Below the pieces are notes generated by a model. That model was not told the origin of the DNA. It did not search any database and was given only the letters and a program-made list of their open reading frames with translations. A stretch of 33,308 nt of DNA from Flammeovirgaceae bacterium (GTDB taxonomy: Bacteria; Bacteroidota; Bacteroidia; Cytophagales; Cyclobacteriaceae): contig JAHEZH010000038.1 in NCBI GenBank assembly GCA_023251155.1, positions 9,468 to 42,775 on the forward strand. Direction: 5' to 3'. Position 1 is the stretch's first letter. Every line of letters starts with the position of its first letter. Of the stretch, positions 24,522 through 31,409 are shown piece by piece. Position numbers and translations under genes: made by a program.

Positions 24522-25409
24522 ATGAAAGCCTTACTCATCGGCAACGATATTAACAATGCCACCTCCGATTATTCGTGGAACAATTTACTCCAGGATCTTA
24601 TTGAATACGCGCAGCTAAAAGAACAGCCCCCTGTTATGGAAGGCAAACCCTTCCCCATGCTCTACGAAGAGATTTTTCTTAATTCGGCTAAACAATACGG
24701 CACTAAAGAGAAACGGATAAAAACGTATATCGCAGTAAAAGCCATGCGTTTGCAGCCCAACGAAATCCACAAAGAGATCATGAATATGGATATTCCTGTG
24801 CTGCTCACCACCAATTATGATCTTACACTCGAATCAACACTCAAAGCGCAGCCCGAGCACATCCGCAATGCTGCCGCTATACGCGAAAACCGGTATAGTC
24901 TATACCGTGTTAATCAGGTGGATCATCATCGCGTATGGCACATTCATGGAAGTGCGGCCAATCCTTCATCCATCACCCTGGGCTATGAGCACTATAGCGG
25001 TTACCTACAACAGATGCGCAACTATATGGTGGTAGGAAAAAAAGGTACTGAAAGTCAGAAAAGCGAACAGGCACTGGCGCGCAGAATCAAGGAGGACTCC
25101 GTTAAACACAATAGCTGGATCGATTACTTCTTCACGCATGACATCCACATCTTCGGACTCAATCTCGACTTCGTGGAAATTCACTTATGGTGGTTGCTCA
25201 CGTATCGCGCTCGCACCATTTTGTTGAATAAGGTGAAACTCAAAAACAAAATCTATTACTACTATCCGCAACACTATGCAGAGAAATCGCAACACAAACT
25301 TCAACTTTTCAAAGCCAATGAAGTAGTAACCGTGCCACTGCCAATGAAAGAGGGTAACCGGATCAGTTACTATCAGCGCGTATTGAAAAAGATTATGGCT
25401 ACGGAGTAG
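24522..25409 (+). CDS. stand-alone SIR2-like domain protein
   Basis: This 295-aa protein resembles the SIR2_2-type family of NAD-binding or NADase domains. Residues 3-11 (ALLIGNDIN) stand where the family has GNGIN. TTNYD with Asn98 and Asp100 is the conserved Asn motif. WHIHGSA holds the likely catalytic His142, followed by SSITLGYEHY. HIFGLNLDFVEIHLWWLL is the later dinucleotide-side motif. There is no signal peptide. Proteins with this domain often act in phage defence by depleting NAD, usually with a second domain or partner. Here there is neither, and the next gene encodes an outer-membrane barrel. I infer a possible single-gene NADase; a housekeeping role is not excluded. It ends with TAG. 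Confidence 0.8.
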   Translation: MKALLIGNDINNATSDYSWNNLLQDLIEYAQLKEQPPVMEGKPFPMLYEEIFLNSAKQYGTKEKRIKTYIAVKAMRLQPNEIHKEIMNMDIPVLLTTNYDLTLESTLKAQPEHIRNAAAIRENRYSLYRVNQVDHHRVWHIHGSAANPSSITLGYEHYSGYLQQMRNYMVVGKKGTESQKSEQALARRIKEDSVKHNSWIDYFFTHDIHIFGLNLDFVEIHLWWLLTYRARTILLNKVKLKNKIYYYYPQHYAEKSQHKLQLFKANEVVTVPLPMKEGNRISYYQRVLKKIMATE

Positions 25410-25480
25410 TAAGCATAGTATCATTCCACTATCTTAGTAGTACATCGATCAGTGGTATCGTTTATTGCCACAACCCTACC

Positions 25481-26239
25481 ATGGTTATTGCTAAGTATTA
25501 CCTTTTACTATGGCTGCCGTTGACTGGATTTATAACACATGCACAAACAAATTCATCTGCTCCGGGTATTGAAATGGGGACTATCGTCTACGGTAATTCC
25601 ATCAAAGAAAAAGATTACATCCGAAAATTATCATCCGGCACCAGCCATTTTTCCGGGTCGCTGACAACATCCTATTACGGCCTTAACTTGGAGCGAACCT
25701 TTTTCAACGATCGGCTTGGGATTATTGCCGGAGCCCGTTACTCTAACTCAATCAGTTCAGTGGGGCTCACCGGATTTTTCCACAGGCATTTTGATTACTT
25801 CTATTTGCGCATAAGCGAAGAGGGAACCACGACAACCTATTTAAAGACACAACAACTGAAACAGGTGTCGCACTACCTCGGCATTCCCTTAGAAGTACGT
25901 TACCTGCTATTCAACTCCCGTTTCACCAGGCTCTATTTCAAGGTTGGAAGTGTCTTTGACTTCCTGGTAAAATCGAAAAACGAAGTGGACTTAGCGGTTA
26001 CTACCTCCTCCTTCGATTTAGAGAACACGGCTGCAAACAAACTAGGAACTCCAGACAATTTCTGTCCTTCACTCTATGGAGGTATTGGTTTGCGGCTGGG
26101 CCGAGGAGCACCGCTATTCAATATCGAAATCACACTTCCGTCAGTTCAGTTGAATTCAAACTATTCCACACTGATCAATCCACACGCTGGAGGAGGGCTG
26201 CGCCTGATGTTTCAGATTCCACTTAAAACAAAAAAATGA
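25481..26239 (+). CDS. outer-membrane beta-barrel protein of unknown function
   Basis: This 252-aa protein has a signal peptide ending near T-H-A-Q (residue 22). Alternating hydrophobic strands rich in Tyr, Gly and Ser follow: TTSYYGLNLERTFF, LGIIAGARYS, LGIPLEVRYLLF, RLYFKVGSVFDFL, PSLYGGIGLRLG. The C-terminus, GGGLRLMFQIPL, is a final strand. This is the PorT/OmpW-like small-barrel pattern common in Bacteroidetes. Its stop overlaps the next ATG in an ATGA, so it is translationally coupled to the lipoprotein gene that follows. No specific function can be given. Confidence 0.7.
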   Translation: MVIAKYYLLLWLPLTGFITHAQTNSSAPGIEMGTIVYGNSIKEKDYIRKLSSGTSHFSGSLTTSYYGLNLERTFFNDRLGIIAGARYSNSISSVGLTGFFHRHFDYFYLRISEEGTTTTYLKTQQLKQVSHYLGIPLEVRYLLFNSRFTRLYFKVGSVFDFLVKSKNEVDLAVTTSSFDLENTAANKLGTPDNFCPSLYGGIGLRLGRGAPLFNIEITLPSVQLNSNYSTLINPHAGGGLRLMFQIPLKTKK

Positions 26240-26829
26240 GCAGGCTTATTCTTCTTTTAATTGTGCCTGTTTTAATAGCCGCATGTATTAATCCACCCCC
26301 GGAGGAATTGGACCGGTCTGTATTTATTGCCGATACTCAATATCCCGACTTGCCTGCTTATACCGAATGGGGTTACAATACGTTTGGTGCTCATTACAAT
26401 GAGGATGTATTTCTGTATACCTCCTCCGTAACCGCAAGAGCAACAAAAGACACACTCACTTTTGAGTTCTGCGGCACGCTTAAAAAAGCAAGCCCGCATG
26501 AGAGCGTGACCGTTTATTTTTCATTGGCCGAGAAGCATCCCTCCACTTACGCAGATCTGGTAGCACTGCATGCAACGTCATTTGATCTTACCTCCTCTAC
26601 CGCTATTACCTCGTTGTACGTAAATGGAAAAAGAAAGAAAGGAACAATATCCAATGGTCATCTGGAGTTTAAACGTGCACAGTACTTACTTGTGAACGGT
26701 CAACCCGATCGGGTAATCCTCTCCGGTTATTTCGATTTTCAGTTTTTAACGGATACCCATCAAACCATCACGGTTAAAGACGGGCGCTTCGATATAGGAA
26801 TAAACGGAAATAACTTTTACATGTATTAA
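26236..26829 (+). CDS. lipoprotein of unknown function coupled to the barrel gene
   Basis: This 197-aa protein has a clear lipobox (LIAAC, Cys17) followed by INPPPEE, so it is likely an outer-membrane lipoprotein. The mature part is beta-rich (e.g. DTLTFEFCGTL, VTVYFSLAEKH, VILSGYFDFQFL). No known domain is recognised. It overlaps the preceding barrel gene by four bases (ATGA), suggesting a barrel-lipoprotein pair. The TonB receptor gene starts 72 bases later with its own candidate -7 box. Confidence 0.7.
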   Translation: MSRLILLLIVPVLIAACINPPPEELDRSVFIADTQYPDLPAYTEWGYNTFGAHYNEDVFLYTSSVTARATKDTLTFEFCGTLKKASPHESVTVYFSLAEKHPSTYADLVALHATSFDLTSSTAITSLYVNGKRKKGTISNGHLEFKRAQYLLVNGQPDRVILSGYFDFQFLTDTHQTITVKDGRFDIGINGNNFYMY

Positions 26830-26885
26830 CAACTCACCGCAGTCGTTGATCATTTCTTTATTTTAACAATAGAATAAGTGTTTCC

Positions 26886-26893
26886 TATCTTTA
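26886..26893 (+). promoter_or_regulatory. candidate -7 element (TATCTTTA) before the second TonB receptor
   Basis: TATCTTTA matches TAnnTTTG except for the last base and ends 8 bases before the ATG at 26902. The same octamer lies upstream of the lipoprotein gene at 29029. No firm -33 box was found. Confidence 0.35.
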
Positions 26894-26901
26894 CAGTGAT
26901 T

Positions 26902-28935
26902 ATGAAACACCTGTATCTTGTTTTCCTCTTTTTGCTTTCCCTTTCTGCTCTTGCACAGTCCGATACGACCCGCGTTCTGGATGAAGTAATTGTATCTGCC
27001 TATCAAAGCAACCGATCGCTCAATGAAGTGCCGGCCTCCATTGGTAGGGTAAATGAGAAAGAACTGATTCGTTATAGCAACACCTCTTTATTGCCTGCGG
27101 TAAATGCCATTCCCGGTGTGCGAATGGAAGAGCGCTCTCCGGGTAGTTATCGTTTTTCTATCCGTGGCAGTTCGTTGCGTTCTCCCTTTGGTGTGCGTAA
27201 TGTAAAATTTTACTGGAATGGGTTACCCATGACGGACGGCGGTGGTAATACTTATCTCAACCTTCTTGATTTCAACTCGGTTGGAAGTATGGAAATCATA
27301 AAAGGACCAGGTGCAAGCCTGTACGGAGCAGGTACAGGTGGCGTGGTGTTATTGAAGAGTCCGGAAATAAAAAATAATCAAATTCAATTAGGTGTACTAT
27401 ACGGTAGTTATGGTTTGCAGCAATATAGTGCCTCCCTTCAACAGCGTAAAAAGAAAATGGATGCCGGTATTCGTGCCAACTGGCAACAATCGGATGGCTA
27501 TCGTGAGCAGAGTGAAATGAGCAGGGGAATTATTAACACGAATTTCAATTTTTATCTCCATTCAAAGAATACACTATCGGCAACGGTATTTGCTTCTCAA
27601 CTCAATTATCAAACACCGGGAGGATTAACTGAAGCGCAATACGATGAAGATGCACGCCAGGCAAGACCTGGAACCGGTACGGCATTGGGGGCCGTGGGGC
27701 AAAAAGCGGAAGTACTCAATAAGACCGCTTACGCCGGATTATCACATGACGTACAATGGAATAATTTTTTATCTACCCGTACCGGAGTATACGGATCGAT
27801 CAGTGATTTCAAAAATCCCACCATAAGAAATTATGAGGCCCGTAAAGAAAAAAATGGCGGGCTGCGTACATCAACTCGGTACGTACTCGATAAAACTTCA
27901 TGGAAAGCAACGTTCACAGCAGGTGCTGAACTTCAATTCTTCACTTCGGATGTAAGTGTATATGGAAACGATAAGGGCACGCGTACGCAACTGCAAACCA
28001 GGGATGCCTTAAATGCAAATCAGTACCTGGTTTTTGTACAAAGTGAAATCGATCTGCCTTATCAATTCTACCTCACGATAGGCACGAGTGTTAATTACCT
28101 GAAGTATAAAGATCAACAGTCCGTCACTGCTTTTAATTTATTGACGAAGAAGTTTGATCCGGACATTTCACCGCGCCTGGCACTGCTAAAGAAATTCAAC
28201 GAATCGCTCTCCGTTTATGGAAATATCAGCCGAGGATTTTCCCCTCCTACCTTTGCGGAAGCGCTTCCATCTACAGGGGTGTTCAATCCTGACCTGAATG
28301 CCGAGCGGGGTGTAAGCTATGAAGCAGGCATTCGCGGCAAGCTGCTGAAGCAATTTGATTTTGATATCGCGGCATATCATTTCCAGTTGAAGAATGCCAT
28401 CGTTATTCAACGCACTGCAGATGGGGCCGATTATTTTGTTAACGCCGGAAGCACATCACAAAAAGGACTGGAAGGAAGAGTGGCATGGACACAGCCCTTC
28501 ACATCAGGATTTATCCATTCGTTAGGCATCTGGTCGAGCGTCACCATTAATCATTATCGTTTTAAAACCTATGAACAGAGTGGCATTGATTATTCCGGTA
28601 ATCCGTTGACAGGAGTTGCTCCGGATATCATCGTTAGCGGAGTTGACATTTTTACCAAAACAGGATTGTATATTAATGCCACCATCAATTATACCGATCA
28701 CATTTCACTGAACGATGCCGGCACCGCTTATGCGGCGGATTACACCTTGCTCGGCACACGGTTAGGATATCGCAAGGCAGCCGGGAAAATAAGCTACGAT
28801 GTATTCGGTGGTGTTGATAACGCATTGGATCAAAAGTATAGTTTAGGCAATGATCTGAATGCGGTGGGAGGGCGCTTTTACAATCTGGCGGCCGGAAGAA
28901 GTTTTTATGGTGGACTAAAATTAAGTCTTCGGTAA
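26902..28935 (+). CDS. TonB-dependent outer-membrane receptor (no carboxypeptidase-like domain)
   Basis: ATG 26902 (MKHLYLVFLFLLSLSALAQ) begins a normal signal peptide, so the GTG eight codons upstream is not used; this gives 677 aa. After the signal comes a TonB-box-like segment (TRVLDEVIVSA), then a plug with PGVRMEERSPGSYRFSIRGS and EIIKGPGASLYGAGTGGVVL. A 22-strand barrel follows and ends GGLKLSLR. This layout is like siderophore, cobalamin or metal-chelate receptors rather than SusC. No ligand-processing gene is adjacent, and the substrate is unknown. Confidence 0.93.
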   Translation: MKHLYLVFLFLLSLSALAQSDTTRVLDEVIVSAYQSNRSLNEVPASIGRVNEKELIRYSNTSLLPAVNAIPGVRMEERSPGSYRFSIRGSSLRSPFGVRNVKFYWNGLPMTDGGGNTYLNLLDFNSVGSMEIIKGPGASLYGAGTGGVVLLKSPEIKNNQIQLGVLYGSYGLQQYSASLQQRKKKMDAGIRANWQQSDGYREQSEMSRGIINTNFNFYLHSKNTLSATVFASQLNYQTPGGLTEAQYDEDARQARPGTGTALGAVGQKAEVLNKTAYAGLSHDVQWNNFLSTRTGVYGSISDFKNPTIRNYEARKEKNGGLRTSTRYVLDKTSWKATFTAGAELQFFTSDVSVYGNDKGTRTQLQTRDALNANQYLVFVQSEIDLPYQFYLTIGTSVNYLKYKDQQSVTAFNLLTKKFDPDISPRLALLKKFNESLSVYGNISRGFSPPTFAEALPSTGVFNPDLNAERGVSYEAGIRGKLLKQFDFDIAAYHFQLKNAIVIQRTADGADYFVNAGSTSQKGLEGRVAWTQPFTSGFIHSLGIWSSVTINHYRFKTYEQSGIDYSGNPLTGVAPDIIVSGVDIFTKTGLYINATINYTDHISLNDAGTAYAADYTLLGTRLGYRKAAGKISYDVFGGVDNALDQKYSLGNDLNAVGGRFYNLAAGRSFYGGLKLSLR

Positions 28936-29000
28936 ACCTGTCGTTGTGAGTTACCTAACACGCGCCAGGCGTATTACAGACAGAATTCCCACAAACCCAT

Positions 29001-29008
29001 TATCTTTA
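29001..29008 (+). promoter_or_regulatory. candidate -7 element (TATCTTTA) before the 29029 lipoprotein gene
   Basis: The same octamer as at 26886, ending 20 bases before the ATG. This supports independent transcription of the small lipoprotein gene. Confidence 0.35.
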
Positions 29009-29028
29009 AATCAATTAAACACCCGAGT

Positions 29029-29583
29029 ATGAAAAAGTTTTCCCTTTTCCTTTTGGCGATCAGTGCATTGATACTGCCTTCGTGCAGCCTGTTTGATAAA
29101 GTTGATGACGTCAACTTCGATGTAAAACTGTATCAAACGATGAATGTAAATGTTACTACATCTTCTTCCTCTCCCGTAACTCTGGAACAAAACCAGATCC
29201 TTGATGCAACAACCAACGCGGATATCGCCAAATACGGAAGCAAAATAAAAGGCTACACAATTAACAAAATCACCTACACCATTTCCGATTACTCCAGCGG
29301 ACCTAACGCAGTTACTTTTTCTAACGGAAAACTTTCATTTGGTGCAGCAGGAGCTTCATCAACGGTAGCTGCCACCATAACCAGTGCGGATTTAAAAGCA
29401 TTAAGTACGAGTGGAGCTGAATCACAGTTATCAATTGATCAGGCAGGACTGGCCACGATCAGCGACCTTTTACTGAAAAATTCGGAAGTACAAGTTACTG
29501 CCTCCGGAACCCTTTCCAGTACTCCTGTGGCGTTCAAAGTAAACACCACGATTTACGTTACCGTAAAAGCAGACGCCCTTTAA
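29029..29583 (+). CDS. lipoprotein of unknown function
   Basis: This 184-aa protein has a lipoprotein signal (LPSC, Cys19) and a mature part rich in Ser, Thr and beta strands (LYQTMNVNVTT, INKITYTISDY, TIYVTVKADAL). The low complexity of the middle (Ala/Ser/Thr) resembles exported Bacteroidetes proteins of unknown role. No catalytic motif is seen. A strong intrinsic terminator begins 22 bases after the stop, so the gene is the end of its transcript. Confidence 0.75.
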   Translation: MKKFSLFLLAISALILPSCSLFDKVDDVNFDVKLYQTMNVNVTTSSSSPVTLEQNQILDATTNADIAKYGSKIKGYTINKITYTISDYSSGPNAVTFSNGKLSFGAAGASSTVAATITSADLKALSTSGAESQLSIDQAGLATISDLLLKNSEVQVTASGTLSSTPVAFKVNTTIYVTVKADAL

Positions 29584-29605
29584 AGAAGATATCAATCCTA
29601 ATCAC

Positions 29606-29640
29606 TAACTCCTGCCATCAAAGCAGGAGTTATTTTTTTG
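29606..29640 (+). terminator. intrinsic terminator after the 29029 lipoprotein gene
   Basis: TAACTCCTGC pairs with GCAGGAGTTA (10 bp, 7-base loop) and is followed by TTTTTTTG. It overlaps the last bases of the convergent ypdA-type gene, whose stop is at 29630-29632. Confidence 0.9.
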
Positions 29641-30592
29641 TGATGTGCTTCATGATCATCTCGGCATGCACACGAGAATTTTCGATAAACCATTTACCCG
29701 TGCGCAATCCTCCACATACTACTCCCGCCAGGTACATTCCCGGAATAGAGGTTTCCATTGTCACCTCATCATATAAGGGAGTATGGGCTGCATCGTCCTG
29801 TATCTGAATACCTGCTGCCTTCAAAAAGCCGAACGGAGGTTGATAGCCCGTCATGGCAAGTACAAAGTCATTATCTATTGTACGTTCTCCTTCGGGTGTA
29901 TTGATAACAACTTTATCTCGGGTAATCGCTTTGATGGTCGAATTGAAATAGGCTTTGATTGATCCTTCACTGATACGGTTTTCAATATCCGGCTTCACCC
30001 ACTATTTCACGGTATCGCGAAGCGAAGATTCACGCACCACCATCGTTACTTCCGCTCCCTTTCGCCACGTTTCCAGCGCAGCATCTACTGCCGAATTAGC
30101 CGCTCCCACAATCACTACTTTTTGAGCATAGTACGGGTGTGGCTCATCATAGTAGTGCTTTACTTTCGGCAGGTCTTCACCCGGCACATGGAGCAGGTAA
30201 GGCAAATCATAGAAACCCAATGCAAGTATTATCGACTTTGACTGATACGTTGCCTTACTAGTGCCGACCCGAAACACCGCTTCTTCTTTTTTTATGGACA
30301 CTACTTCTTCATACAAACGCACCTCCAGATGATTGGAAGCGCACACCCTTCGGTAATACTCCAGTGCTTCGGCTCGTGTTGGTTTGGGGTTATTGGATAT
30401 GAACGGAACTCCACCAATCTCCAAACGATCGGAAGTGGAAAAGAATGTCATGTTCACCGGGTAGTTATAGAGCGAATTAACAAGGCAACCCTTCTCAATA
30501 ATGACATAATCCAATCCCGCCTTTTTTGCTTCTAATCCACACGCCAGGCCGATCGGCCCTGCCCCGATGATCAATACCTCTTTTATTTCCAT
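29630..30592 (-). pseudogene. ypdA: YpdA-type bacillithiol disulfide reductase, interrupted by an in-frame TAG
   Basis: YpdA/Bdr is an FAD- and NADPH-dependent enzyme that reduces bacillithiol disulfide. The start MEIKEVLIIGAGPIGLACG (ATG 30592) carries the FAD motif. VVIVGAANSAVDAALE is the NADPH-side motif. The C-terminal part has AMTGYQPPFGF and AGVVCGGLRTGKWF. After about residue 196 (RDTVK) codon 30004-30002 is TAG, and the same frame continues as WVKPDIENRISEGSIK to a normal stop. Homologues commonly read VKYWV here, so one base (30002) turns a Tyr codon into amber. All motifs around it are intact. It may be a recent nonsense mutation, a base-call error, or a suppressed codon. Two genes elsewhere in the window end with TAG, so TAG is used as a stop. 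Confidence 0.85.
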
Positions 30593-30788
30593 TCGTAAAG
30601 TAGCTGTTTCGCTTTTCAACACTAATCGGAATCTTTAAGCCTTCAAGTTATCAATAATTAAAACACTTGTTATGGTTCAAAAAGAGTAAACACCTTACCC
30701 CTTAAATCCGTTTCCATAATCTGGCAAAACGATTGCTTAATAATTAACTTACCCGTTCACAAACAGCAAATTACCCCATTATCGCTTT

Positions 30789-31337
30789 ATGAGACTTCTT
30801 TTTTTTGTTCTGATCTGGGCATCTTTATTTTATTCCTGCAAGGAGGTTTCATTTACGGTAGCACAGCCCGCGGGTGTTGCTGCTCTCAAAGAAGTTCCTG
30901 AAGAGCTTCGTGGAAAGTTTCGCCCGCTTGAAACACCTTCCGATGAAAAGAAAGACACGCTCATCATCGAATCATGGGGATATCATTTTAAAGATAACAA
31001 TGACAAGGATTGGTTGGGACGAGGTACGATCAGTGACTCACTGGTCATCAAATTTTATCAAAACTATTATTTCGTCAACTTCCGTTCGGGCGATCAATGG
31101 GTATTACGACTCATCAAACAAAAACCATCGGGCGATCTGGAATTGATGTCCATTGATATCGGGGCGGATGAAAAGAGAAGAAAAGTACTGAAAAAATTAT
31201 CGAAACGTTTCAGGATTACCGAAGTACGCTATAAAGACGATACGTTCTACCAGATTAATCCTACTGCCGCCCAATTGATGCAGCTCATCAAAGAAGGTTA
31301 TTTCACCAGCAACGAATTGAAAAGATTAAAAAAGTAA
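30789..31337 (+). CDS. small lipoprotein of unknown function
   Basis: This 182-aa protein has a short signal and a probable lipobox at LFYSC (Cys17), although Phe-Tyr before Ser-Cys is not ideal. The mature part mixes charged helices and strands (IESWGYHFKDNNDKDWLGRG, LVIKFYQNYYFVNFRSGDQW). The C-terminus is Lys-rich and helical. I recognise no domain. It is transcribed divergently from the ypdA-type gene and convergently to the AsmA-family gene, with a shared terminator downstream. Confidence 0.65.
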   Translation: MRLLFFVLIWASLFYSCKEVSFTVAQPAGVAALKEVPEELRGKFRPLETPSDEKKDTLIIESWGYHFKDNNDKDWLGRGTISDSLVIKFYQNYYFVNFRSGDQWVLRLIKQKPSGDLELMSIDIGADEKRRKVLKKLSKRFRITEVRYKDDTFYQINPTAAQLMQLIKEGYFTSNELKRLKK

Positions 31338-31353
31338 TCAAAGCACTTATAAA

Positions 31354-31390
31354 CAAAAAACGCCATCTTCTTACGGATGGCGTTCTTGTT
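31354..31390. terminator. bidirectional intrinsic terminator between convergent genes
   Basis: AACGCCATC (31359-31367) and GATGGCGTT (31376-31384) form a 9-bp stem with an 8-base loop. An A6 run on the left gives a U6 tail in the minus direction, serving the AsmA-family gene. The plus-strand tail (TTCTTGTTT) is weaker but usable. Confidence 0.85.
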
Positions 31391-31409
31391 TAGGATTGAG
31401 CCTGAGCTT

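Noticed and set aside
29630-30592. Programmed recoding of UAG (such as pyrrolysine) in ypdA
   Set aside because: TAG ends the RlmI-type and SIR2-like genes in this same window, no pyl genes are seen, and the site corresponds to a common Tyr codon one base away.
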